Assembly: GCF_013201975.1 (NCBI RefSeq)
Contig: NZ_CP053845.1
Span: 868,001-932,000, forward strand
Length of the DNA: 64,000 nucleotides
Direction of reading: 5' to 3'
DNA from: Campylobacter sp. CCUG 57310
GTDB taxonomy: Bacteria > Campylobacterota > Campylobacteria > Campylobacterales > Campylobacteraceae
The first letter of the stretch is position 1. The number at the start of each line of letters is the position of its first letter. The position numbers were made by a program, and so were the translations under genes. Positions 11,531 through 18,678 of this stretch are shown here, in pieces. The notes under the pieces were generated by a model. That model did no database searches and had not been told where the DNA came from. It saw only the letters and a program-made list of their open reading frames with translations.

Positions 11531-11555
11531 AAAAGAGAGGCTAAGACTCTCTTTT
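11531..11555. terminator. bidirectional hairpin terminator between mogA and dedA
   Basis: AAAAGAGAG (11531-11539) pairs with CTCTCTTTT (11547-11555) around a 7-nt loop, a perfect 9-bp stem. Runs of T lie on the plus-strand exit and of A (T on the minus strand) on the other side. It overlaps the last codons of dedA, so it can serve both convergent genes. Confidence 0.75.
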
Positions 11556-12137
11556 GTTTTTTATATAGATATAAATCGCCGTTATAACCGCTAAAATTAC
11601 GAGTATTGATATGACTATATTTTTAAACAGCTCTTTATCGTAATTTGTCCCCAAATAATACCCCACCGCAAGCAAAATCGCCACCCAAATTCCCGCACCT
11701 AGCGTAGTGTATAGAGAAAATTTAAGCAGATTCATCTTGGCAAGTCCTGCAGGAAGACTGATGTATTGACGAATTCCCGGGATTAACCTGCAATTAAATG
11801 TAGAAATTTCACCGTGCTTATTAAAGAAATTTTCAAATTTTTGCATTTTTTCTTCTGTAATTCCTACAAATTTGCCGTATTTTTCTATCAGACCTCTTCC
11901 GAAAAAATAGCACAAGCAGTAGTTAAACACAGCACCACCCAAAGAGCCTCCTGTGCCTGCTAAAAAGGCTATAATGATGTTCATTTCGCCTTTGCTTGCA
12001 AGATATCCCGCAGGTATCATAACTATCTCACTAGGAAATGGAAAAAACGAACTTTCCAAAAACATCATGCAAAATATACCGATATATCCCCAGTCGCTAA
12101 CGGTCTGAACTATGAAATTTATAATATCGTTAAGCAA
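11541..12137 (-). CDS. DedA-family membrane protein
   Basis: 198-aa inner-membrane protein of the DedA/VTT family, members of which move polyprenyl or other phospholipids across the membrane. It shows the family motifs ESSFFPFPSEIVMIPAGYLA, GxxLGxxxxYxxGR-like (GGAVFNYCLCYFFGRGLIEK) and RLIPGIRQYISLPAGLAKM, plus four to five hydrophobic segments. The start is TTG at 12137, preceded by AAAGGG. It is convergent with mogA. Substrate not deducible. Confidence 0.88.
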   Translation of the reverse strand: MLNDIINFIVQTVSDWGYIGIFCMMFLESSFFPFPSEIVMIPAGYLASKGEMNIIIAFLAGTGGSLGGAVFNYCLCYFFGRGLIEKYGKFVGITEEKMQKFENFFNKHGEISTFNCRLIPGIRQYISLPAGLAKMNLLKFSLYTTLGAGIWVAILLAVGYYLGTNYDKELFKNIVISILVILAVITAIYIYIKNKRES

Positions 12138-12228
12138 AAAAGCCCTTTATAATTTAAATTTAAAGAGAGATTGTAGTGAAATTTGATTTAAAACTTTATT
12201 TCAAAAGAGACTTGGTAGGTCTTTTTAT

Positions 12229-12805
12229 TTAAAACACAGGCAATATCGCGCCTTGATAGCGTTTGATTATAAATTCTTTCGCTTGAGGGTTTGTTTATGG
12301 CATCATCAAGCGCTTTTATCTTATCGCCACTATTGTATTGGTGCAAGGACTATCGGCATCTTGTATGATAAGAGTGACTTTTGACAGGGAGTCATATCCA
12401 TATCAAGCACGAAATTTGTGCTGATCGGCGCAGATCTACATAGTCAAATGAATGCCGGATTTGCGCCTCTTTAAGCTCTATAAATTTTAGATTTTTAGGA
12501 TTTTCCACAATATCGTGTAAAGTAGCTTGAGTAGCTTTTTCATCTAGCTTTATAATGCTATTTTTAGCAAGAATTTTAAGTACTATGTTACTGTTGCTAG
12601 GATGGTATGTGATAGCGACTTTCGAGTTTTTTAGACATTTGATGTTTTTTGGAGTAAAAGCCCATCTGTTAAATATGAACGCTTATGGTTTAACCAAATT
12701 TAAGCCTCGGTTTTTATTTTGCTTCTCAAGATATGGTAAATGTTGGAAGAAATTTGGATCAAGATTATCTTGATCTGTGGCTATGTTTTTGGGGTAAAGT
12801 AACGA
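12229..12805 (-). pseudogene. decayed metQ paralogue
   Basis: This otherwise gene-free stretch aligns with the intact metQ next to it (12891-13667) when the minus strand is read in changing frames. Recognisable blocks are DPNFFQHLPYL (metQ: DANFFQHLPYL), then DIVENPKNLKF (identical), then a C-terminal RYQGAILPVF before a TAA (metQ: KYEGAILPSF). There are several stops and frame changes between blocks. The signal peptide and roughly the first 60 codons are not recognisable. It is a tandem copy of the methionine-binding protein gene that has lost its coding capacity. C. jejuni carries several metQ-like genes in this locus, so decay of one copy is plausible. Confidence 0.85.
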
Positions 12806-12890
12806 ATTATCTCTTTTATCACAAATTTATAAAATTAAAGTTAAAAGCTTTTGTGTGAAAGCAAAGGAGGGCGAACCCTCCAAAAGTAAA

Positions 12891-13667
12891 TTAAAATGAC
12901 GGAAGTATAGCGCCTTCGTATTTGCTCTTTATAAAGCTTCTGATCTCATCTGAATTTATAGCTTTATTCAAAGCTTTTGTTTTGGGGCTATTTTCATTAC
13001 CCGCTTTTACTACCACGTAGTTTGTGTAAGGACTTTCTTTGCTTTCAAGAGCAAGTGCGTCTTTTGACGGGTTTAGCTTGGCATTTAGAGCGTAGTTTGT
13101 GTTGATAACAGCTATAGTTACATCATTTAATGTTCTTGGAATTTGCGCTGCTTCAATCTCGCTAAATTTTAGATTTTTAGGATTTTCTACTATATCAAGC
13201 GGAGTTTTAAGCGGATTATCGTTTAGTTTGATAAGTCCTGTGCTTGCGAGTACGTCTAATGCACGACTTTCGTTTGTAGGATCATTTGGTATCGCTACGG
13301 TGTCGCCGTTTTTTAGCTCGTTTAAATCTTTTATTTTAGCCGAATAAACTCCCATTGGCTCAAGGTGAACGCCTACAGTTTTAACCAGATGAGTGCCTTT
13401 GTTTTTATTAAATTCGTTTAAGTAAGGCAAATGCTGGAAGAAATTTGCGTCAAGATCGCCATCTTCAGTTGCCAAATTTGGTATAGTGTAGTCGTTAAAC
13501 TCTTTTATTTCAAGCTTAAATCCGTCTTTTTCAAGTAGAGGTTTGGCAACTTCGAGAATTTCTGCGTGAGGAACAGGCGTAGCGCCAACTATGATTGTTT
13601 TAGCTTTATCGGCTGAGCTTAAAGTTACTGCAAGTAGTGCACCAAGTAGAATTTTAGAAAATTTCAT
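12891..13667 (-). CDS. metQ: methionine ABC transporter substrate-binding protein (MetQ/NLPA family)
   Basis: Periplasmic receptor that delivers methionine to MetNI. The 258-aa protein has a signal peptide (MKFSKILLGALLAVTLSSA) and the family blocks IIVGATPVPHAEIL, DANFFQHLPYL and DVTIAVINTNYAL. Most MetQ proteins are lipoproteins, but no cysteine lies near the cleavage site here, so this one appears to be soluble in the periplasm. The start ATG at 13667 follows AAAGGA. metI ends in its own terminator upstream, so metQ is expressed from a separate transcript beginning near 13878 with a roughly 210-nt leader (see leader entries). Confidence 0.93.
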   Translation of the reverse strand: MKFSKILLGALLAVTLSSADKAKTIIVGATPVPHAEILEVAKPLLEKDGFKLEIKEFNDYTIPNLATEDGDLDANFFQHLPYLNEFNKNKGTHLVKTVGVHLEPMGVYSAKIKDLNELKNGDTVAIPNDPTNESRALDVLASTGLIKLNDNPLKTPLDIVENPKNLKFSEIEAAQIPRTLNDVTIAVINTNYALNAKLNPSKDALALESKESPYTNYVVVKAGNENSPKTKALNKAINSDEIRSFIKSKYEGAILPSF

Positions 13668-13671
13668 TTTT

Positions 13672-13714
13672 TATCCTTTAAATTTTAAATACAGCTAATT
13701 CATTTAAAAGGATA
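13672..13714 (-). promoter_or_regulatory. possible hairpin hiding the metQ ribosome-binding site
   Basis: In the metQ mRNA, UAUCCUUU (13714-13707) is the exact complement of AAAGGAUA (13679-13672), which contains the metQ Shine-Dalgarno sequence. Pairing continues outward with one bulged base to about 12 bp. Formation would block ribosome entry at ATG 13667. A-rich anti-SD matches are common in such low-GC DNA, so this is tentative. Confidence 0.4.
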
Positions 13715-13734
13715 GTATAGGCGAGAAGCTTATT

Positions 13735-13792
13735 AAATTTCTTTTTAAATGTTTAGCTTGAACTAAGCACTTAAAAAGAAATTTGTGCTTAG
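13735..13792 (-). promoter_or_regulatory. competing RNA hairpins in the metQ leader (attenuator-like)
   Basis: Read as minus-strand RNA, CUAAGCAC (13792-13785) pairs perfectly with GUGCUUAG (13770-13763) around a 14-nt loop. That loop, extended by the following GUG (13784-13768), pairs over 17 bp (one G-U) with 13751-13735. An inner UUAG/CUAA stem extends this to about 21 bp around a 6-nt loop. Both structures need the GUG at 13770-13768, so they exclude each other as full helices. The first arm begins two bases after the stop codon of a Met/Cys-rich 19-codon ORF. No U-tract follows, so it is not a classical intrinsic terminator. Confidence 0.6.
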
Positions 13793-13794
13793 CG

Positions 13795-13854
13795 TTAGTC
13801 TTTCGACGACTTAAATTTTACACAACGACACATTTCACACATATCTGATTTCAT
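13795..13854 (-). CDS. 19-aa Met/Cys-rich leader peptide upstream of metQ
   Basis: A short ORF encoding MKSDMCEMCRCVKFKSSKD, starting at ATG 13854 with AAGG six bases upstream and ending in TAA. Codons 5-11 read Met-Cys-Glu-Met-Cys-Arg-Cys: five sulfur-amino-acid codons in seven, placed directly before a pair of competing hairpins and the methionine-binding protein gene. This is the arrangement expected of a leader peptide whose translation senses charged tRNA. An alternative is a tiny metal- or redox-binding protein using its CxxCxC cysteines. I know of no named family to assign it to. Confidence 0.65.
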   Translation of the reverse strand: MKSDMCEMCRCVKFKSSKD

Positions 13855-13884
13855 TTCAATCCTTTCTTTTAAAATAATTTTGAG

Positions 13885-13890
13885 ATTGTA
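13885..13890 (-). promoter_or_regulatory. predicted -10 element of the metQ leader transcript
   Basis: Minus-strand TACAAT lies between the metI terminator and the leader ORF. It would start transcription near 13878, about 24 nt before the leader ATG. The region upstream is T-rich, as usual for Campylobacter sigma70 promoters, which lack a strong -35. Confidence 0.5.
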
Positions 13891-13899
13891 GATAAAAAA

Positions 13900-13939
13900 T
13901 ATTTAAAAAAAAATAAAAGTAGCACAAAATGCTACTTTT
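13900..13939 (-). terminator. intrinsic terminator of metI
   Basis: AAAAGTAGCA and TGCTACTTTT form a perfect 10-bp stem (13915-13939, loop of 5). On the minus strand it is followed by TTTTATTTTTTTTT. The stem overlaps the stop codon of metI. It separates metN-metI transcription from the metQ leader transcript. Confidence 0.85.
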
Positions 13940-14606
13940 TTGTTATTTTGTAGAGTAAATTTCCGATTGACTGGAAAATTTGAACCATTATGATTAAGAT
14001 AACCACGGTATAAAGCATTATATCAGGTCTAAAGCGTTGATATCCGTAGTTGATCGCAACTGCTCCAAGACCGCCTCCGCCTACCGCTCCTGCCATCGCC
14101 GAAAAGCCAACTATAACTATCAAAGTAAGAGTTATGGCAGATATTATGCCGGGAAGCGCTTCAACGAACATTATCTTAAATATTATCTGCGAATTTGAGG
14201 CTCCAAAGCTCTTTGCAGCTTCAATTATACCTTTATCAACCTCTTTTAGTGCGCTTTCAATGAGTCTTGCGATAAAAGGTGCCGCACCTATGGTAAGAGG
14301 CACGATGGCTGCCGTTGTGCCGATACTTGTGCCTACTATCATCTTAGTAAACGGGAAAAGTACGATGATGAGTATTATAAACGGAAAGCTTCTTAAAGTG
14401 TTTACGATTATATCAAGCACTAGATACAGCTTTTTGTTTGGTTTAAGTCCGTCTTTATCGCTAAGCACTAAGAGCACTGCAGGGATAAGCCCAAGCAGAA
14501 ACGCTAAAAATGTAGAAACCAAGCTCATATAAAGTGTCTCATTTATCGCAGGAAGTAAAATTCGCTCAAACACGCTTGGAAATTTAGAAAAATCTATCCC
14601 AAACAT
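13932..14606 (-). CDS. metI: methionine ABC transporter permease
   Basis: Inner-membrane subunit of the MetNIQ importer; 224 aa with five hydrophobic segments. The coupling loop for the ATPase is EAAKSFGASNSQIIFKIMFVEALPG. I chose ATG 14606, which shares one base with the metN stop (TAATG) and has GGAGG a few bases upstream. An in-frame ATG 15 bases earlier lies inside metN and precedes that Shine-Dalgarno sequence. Translation is coupled to metN. Confidence 0.94.
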   Translation of the reverse strand: MFGIDFSKFPSVFERILLPAINETLYMSLVSTFLAFLLGLIPAVLLVLSDKDGLKPNKKLYLVLDIIVNTLRSFPFIILIIVLFPFTKMIVGTSIGTTAAIVPLTIGAAPFIARLIESALKEVDKGIIEAAKSFGASNSQIIFKIMFVEALPGIISAITLTLIVIVGFSAMAGAVGGGGLGAVAINYGYQRFRPDIMLYTVVILIIMVQIFQSIGNLLYKITKK

Positions 14607-15562
14607 TACGCCACCTCCCATAAAACGCCACTTTGCTTGATATACTCTAGCACTTTTTGCTTGTCTTTTTTATCTATATTTATCACAAGCGAGCCAAGGA
14701 CGTTTTCATTTAGCTTTTCAAGCTTACCCCAGACGATGTTAAAATCGACATTTAGCGTTCGCGCCATATGAGTTATAATGCTTTTTTGCGCTACCTCTTT
14801 TGGAAAAAATAAGCGGATATTAACCCCGTTTTGAGGTAAAATTTCAACCTCTCCTAAAAATTCCTTCATCTTCTCATCGGGCTTTAAAAATAGCTCTTCA
14901 ATGCTTCCTGAGCCTATGATTTTGCCGTGTTCAAGCAAAATTGCTCTATGTGCGGTTGATTTTACCACTTCCATCTCGTGAGTAACGATAACTATGCTTA
15001 TTTTTAACTCGCGATTGATCTTTTTTAAAAGCTCGAGAATCGAATTTGTCGTATTTGGATCAAGGGCTGAAGTCGCCTCGTCGCTTAATAAAATTTTAGG
15101 ATTTAAAGCAAGCGCTCTTGCTATGGCTACGCGCTGCTTTTGACCACCGCTTAGTTCGCTTGGATAGCTTTTTGATTTGTTGCTTAGTCCTACGAGTTCA
15201 AGCAGTTCGCTTACTTTTTTTTGAATTTCGCCTTTTGGATATTTCCAAAATTCAAGCGGAGTTGCGACATTATCAAATACGTTTTTTCTAGCCATCAGAG
15301 CAAAATGCTGAAATATCATACCGACATCTTTTCTAAAGTGCCTAAGCTCGTTTGCGCTGATATCTTTTATCTCTTTGCCATATACTTTAACAGAGCCGCT
15401 TTTGTAGCTCTCAAGTCCGTTTATGCAGCGAAGCAGGGTGGATTTGCCTGCGCCGCTATGTCCGACAAGTGCGAAAATTTCGCTCTCATTTACTGTAAAA
15501 CTAACATCATCTATGACTCTTGTATCGCCATAGTATTTGATTAAATTCGAAATTTCTATCAT
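14606..15562 (-). CDS. metN: methionine ABC transporter ATP-binding protein
   Basis: ATPase subunit of the methionine importer; 318 aa. Walker A is GHSGAGKST, the signature motif LSGGQKQR, Walker [13 protein letters not shown], and the switch histidine lies in IVIVTHEM. The C-terminal 80 or so residues form a NIL/ACT-like domain, which in MetN binds methionine and inhibits transport when the cell is replete. First gene of metN-metI. Confidence 0.95.
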   Translation of the reverse strand: MIEISNLIKYYGDTRVIDDVSFTVNESEIFALVGHSGAGKSTLLRCINGLESYKSGSVKVYGKEIKDISANELRHFRKDVGMIFQHFALMARKNVFDNVATPLEFWKYPKGEIQKKVSELLELVGLSNKSKSYPSELSGGQKQRVAIARALALNPKILLSDEATSALDPNTTNSILELLKKINRELKISIVIVTHEMEVVKSTAHRAILLEHGKIIGSGSIEELFLKPDEKMKEFLGEVEILPQNGVNIRLFFPKEVAQKSIITHMARTLNVDFNIVWGKLEKLNENVLGSLVINIDKKDKQKVLEYIKQSGVLWEVA

Positions 15563-15579
15563 TAAATTTTCATGCCTTA

Positions 15580-15726
15580 TTATTTAAATAGAAAATAATA
15601 AATTACATAAAACCAACTAAGAAATCCATGTATAATCGCCCACAAAATGCTTTTGTTTGCGCCCCACGATAGAGCGACCGCAACGACTGTTCCTAGTGTA
15701 AATCCACCAAATCCTAAACCCTTCAT
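15580..15726 (-). CDS. 48-aa small membrane protein
   Basis: A short ORF from ATG 15726 preceded by AAAGGATAAAC. The product starts [20 protein letters not shown] and ends [11 protein letters not shown]. It has a Gly-rich hydrophobic helix (about 6-22), a polar turn (WGANKS), and a second aromatic helix (27-47): a two-helix hairpin. I do not recognise a named family. A second, broken copy lies immediately upstream (15747-15901), and conservation between the two at protein level supports this copy being a real gene. It sits between valS and metN on the same strand. Confidence 0.7.
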   Translation of the reverse strand: MKGLGFGGFTLGTVVAVALSWGANKSILWAIIHGFLSWFYVIYYFLFK

Positions 15727-15746
15727 GTTTATCCTTTCTACGGTTA

Positions 15747-15901
15747 TTATCTTTTATTTTTAATTAACAAATGATATATCACATAAAACCAGCTAAAAAA
15801 TCCATGAATTATAGCCCATAAAATGCTTTTGTTCTCTCCCTAAGAAAGAGCAACCGCTATTAGCGTTCCGAGTGAAAACCACCTATTCCAAAGTATTCCA
15901 T
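15747..15901 (-). pseudogene. decayed copy of the 48-aa membrane protein
   Basis: Aligns throughout with the small gene downstream (shared [11 protein letters not shown] and SWFYV blocks). It carries a one-base deletion near codon 9-10 (GGTTTTCACTCGG against GGATTTACACTAGG) and an in-frame TAG replacing the Trp of SWGANKS. The initiation region (GGAAGGAG then ATG 15901) is still good, so decay is recent. As it stands it would give only a 13-residue peptide. Confidence 0.75.
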
Positions 15902-15921
15902 TCTTTCTCCTTCCTAAAAAT

Positions 15922-18540
15922 TTATTTGCTGAATTTTTTAAGCTCAGCTTCTACTTTTTCAAACTGCTCTTTTGCGCTTGCAAGACCGGCTTTGTTTGTC
16001 TCTATGACATCAGCAGGAGCATTTGCCACAAATTTTTCGTTATTAAGCATGTTTGAAAGCTTCATTATCTCCTTTTCAAGCTTGTTTTTCTGCGCGGTTA
16101 ATCTACTTATCATCGCCGACATATCAACTCCTTCAAGCGAGATAAATACCTCTAAATTTTCGCTTACATCGCATACAGCGTCATCTATCTTGCTGCTTAC
16201 AAAATCGATTTGTTCGCATTTGGCAAGTAGGGCGATATACTCTTTTGCCTCGCTTAAATTTTCGCTTCTATTTAGCTTTACATAAGCCTTTGAGATCTTT
16301 GAATTTCCTAGATCGATAGTTGCTTTTGCACGTCTTATGGCAACTATCGCTTCGATTACAAGTGAAAAAATGCCTTCGATCTCTAAATTTTGCTCTTTTA
16401 TCTCAGGATAGCGCGAGATCATTATCGAGCTAGAGTTTTCTAAATTTGTACCGCTTAGCTCGTGATATAAGTATTCGCTTATAAAAGGCATAAAAGGACT
16501 TAGTAGCCTCATCGCCTCTTTAAATATGCTTCCAAGCTCTTTTACGCTACTTTTATCGGCTTTACTAAGCTCGATTCCCCAGTCGCAAAATTCATCCCAA
16601 AGGAATTTATAAAGTGCATTTGCAGCGTCATTAAATCGGTAAGCGTCGATATTTTCGCGCACCTGTTTAACACACTCGCTAAAGCGGCTAGCCATATAAA
16701 TTCCAAGCTTTGTTTTAAGCTCTATCTTGTGAAGATCTTCAAATTTGCTCTCGTTTAGTAGCAGGTATTTGCTGGCGTTATAAAGCTTGTTGGTGAAATT
16801 TCTTACTAGCTTCATCTTATCGTCGCTTAGCTTTATATCTCGCCCTTGAACTGCAAGCAAGGCAAGCGTAAAGCGCAAGATGTCCGCACTATATTCCTCA
16901 ATACTATCAAGCGGATCTATGACGTTTCCAAGGCTTTTACTCATCTTTCTGCCTTGCTCGTCCTTAACTAAAGCATGCAGGTATATATCGCTAAAAGGAA
17001 GCTTGCCTAGTGCATTTTGCCCCTGAAACATCATCCTTGCTACCCAGAAAAACAAGATATCAAAGCCCGTTATGAGAAGGTTGTTGGGATAAAATTCAGC
17101 TAAATCGTTTTCAAACCATTTTTCATCTTTAAGCTCATCGCCGTTACCCCAGCCAAGCGTGCTAAAAGGCCAAAGACCGCTAGAAAACCAAGTATCAAGC
17201 ACGTCCGGATCTTGATGGAAATTTTTGCTTTTACACTTTCTACACTCTGTCGGTTCGCCCTCATCAGCCCACTCATGACCGCAATCATCGCAATAAAAAA
17301 CGGGAATTTGGTGTCCCCACCAAAGCTGGCGAGATATACACCAGTCGCGAAGTTCTCTCATCCAAGCGTTAAAGCTATTTATCCAGTGCGGAGGGTAAAA
17401 TTTAGCAAGACCGCTTGTTACATCTGCAATTGCCTGATCGGCTATCTCGCGTTTTACAAACCACTGCTTTGAGATGTAAGGCTCTACGACATTTTTGCAG
17501 CGATAGCAGTAGCCTACTTGATTTTCATAATCTTCAATCTTTTCGATATTGCCGATTTTTTCAAGCTCTGAAACTATGATATCTCTTGCTTCAAGGCGCT
17601 CAAGACCTTTAAACTGTGCGCACTCTTCGTTTAGGATTCCGGCCTCGTCAAAGCATGTGATAAAATCCAAATTATGGCGCTTGCCGACCTCGTAGTCATT
17701 CATATCGTGAGCCGGAGTAACTTTAACAAGTCCTGTTCCAAACTCCATATCCACGTGCTCATCGGCAATTATCTCTATCTCGCGGTTTATGATAGGCAAG
17801 ATTACTTTTTTACCTATCAAATGCTTATATCTTTCGTCGTTTGGATTGACCATTACGGCTGTATCGCCAAAGTAGGTTTCCGGACGAGTCGTAGCGACTA
17901 TTACAAATTTACTAGGCTCATCGGCAAAATAATACCTTATATGATACAGCTTGCCTTTGTTGTCTTTGTGCTCGACTTCGATATCGCTAAGCGCTCCGTC
18001 ATGCGTACACCAGTTTATCATGTAGTTTCCGCGAACTATCGTGCCATTTTCATAAAGCTTTACAAAGGCCTTCTTGACAGCCTTTTTAAGCCCCTCATCC
18101 ATGGTAAATCTTTGGCGACTCCAAGCAGGAGTTATCCCAAGACGGCGCATCTGATGAACTATCATGCCACCGCTTTTTTCCTTCCATTGCCATACGCGAT
18201 TTACAAACTCTTCGCGTCCTATACTCTCTTTTGTTATTCCTTGAGCTAAAAGCTGCTTTTCAACGACGTTTTGAGTGGCGATTCCCGCATGATCAAGTCC
18301 CGGCTGCCAAAGCGTCTTGTAGCCGTCCATTCTTTTATATCTTGTCATTATGTCTTGAAGCGTAAAGGTAAGAGAGTGTCCTATGTGAAGCGAACCGGTT
18401 ACATTTGGAGGAGGCATCATAATGCAAAATTTGCGACCTTCTTTTTGGATATCTTTGTTTGCGTCAATCTCGAAATATCCGCGCTCTTCCCAAATTTTAT
18501 AAAATTTTTCTTCAACCTCTTTTGCGTTGTAAAAACTCAC
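15922..18540 (-). CDS. valS: valyl-tRNA synthetase
   Basis: Class I aminoacyl-tRNA synthetase charging tRNA-Val, with an editing domain against threonine. The 872-aa protein has the HIGH motif in PPPNVTGSLHIGHSLT, the KMSKS motif in GRKMSKSLGN, zinc-type cysteines (CDDCGHEW ... CRKCKS), and a C-terminal coiled-coil arm rich in Lys/Glu. The length is typical. It lies upstream of the small membrane genes and metNI on the same strand, the arrangement seen in C. jejuni. Confidence 0.98.
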   Translation of the reverse strand: MSFYNAKEVEEKFYKIWEERGYFEIDANKDIQKEGRKFCIMMPPPNVTGSLHIGHSLTFTLQDIMTRYKRMDGYKTLWQPGLDHAGIATQNVVEKQLLAQGITKESIGREEFVNRVWQWKEKSGGMIVHQMRRLGITPAWSRQRFTMDEGLKKAVKKAFVKLYENGTIVRGNYMINWCTHDGALSDIEVEHKDNKGKLYHIRYYFADEPSKFVIVATTRPETYFGDTAVMVNPNDERYKHLIGKKVILPIINREIEIIADEHVDMEFGTGLVKVTPAHDMNDYEVGKRHNLDFITCFDEAGILNEECAQFKGLERLEARDIIVSELEKIGNIEKIEDYENQVGYCYRCKNVVEPYISKQWFVKREIADQAIADVTSGLAKFYPPHWINSFNAWMRELRDWCISRQLWWGHQIPVFYCDDCGHEWADEGEPTECRKCKSKNFHQDPDVLDTWFSSGLWPFSTLGWGNGDELKDEKWFENDLAEFYPNNLLITGFDILFFWVARMMFQGQNALGKLPFSDIYLHALVKDEQGRKMSKSLGNVIDPLDSIEEYSADILRFTLALLAVQGRDIKLSDDKMKLVRNFTNKLYNASKYLLLNESKFEDLHKIELKTKLGIYMASRFSECVKQVRENIDAYRFNDAANALYKFLWDEFCDWGIELSKADKSSVKELGSIFKEAMRLLSPFMPFISEYLYHELSGTNLENSSSIMISRYPEIKEQNLEIEGIFSLVIEAIVAIRRAKATIDLGNSKISKAYVKLNRSENLSEAKEYIALLAKCEQIDFVSSKIDDAVCDVSENLEVFISLEGVDMSAMISRLTAQKNKLEKEIMKLSNMLNNEKFVANAPADVIETNKAGLASAKEQFEKVEAELKKFSK

Positions 18541-18640
18541 TTCAAATCCTTTTAGGTTTTATCAAAAATGCTCGATTTTATCAGAATTTTACTAATAGGG
18601 CGATTAAATTTATAAAAGTAGGCTGAAATTTAAGGATAAT

Positions 18641-18671
18641 AAAAGCGGCTTTAATTAACAAAGCCGCTTTT
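18641..18671 (-). terminator. terminator of the macroglobulin gene
   Basis: AAAAGCGGCTTT (18641-18652) pairs with AAAGCCGCTTTT (18660-18671), a 12-bp perfect stem with a 7-nt loop, just past the stop of the gene ending at 18679. The short T tail on the minus strand fits an intrinsic terminator. Confidence 0.8.
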
Positions 18672-18678
18672 TGTGAAG

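Noticed and set aside
12555-12773. 72-codon plus-strand ORF between dedA and metQ
   Set aside because: It runs antisense through the decayed metQ copy, whose minus-strand similarity to metQ explains the sequence, and it has no ribosome-binding site.
14050-14532. 160-codon plus-strand ORF
   Set aside because: Antisense to metI; composition mirrors the hydrophobic codons of the real gene.
15563-15921. Possible T-box or riboswitch between valS and metN
   Set aside because: The region lies downstream of valS and is explained by the small membrane gene and its broken copy; no T-box-like GGTGGNACCGCG motif is present.
17674-18249. 191-codon plus-strand ORF
   Set aside because: Shadow of valS, whose coding content and motifs on the other strand are unambiguous.
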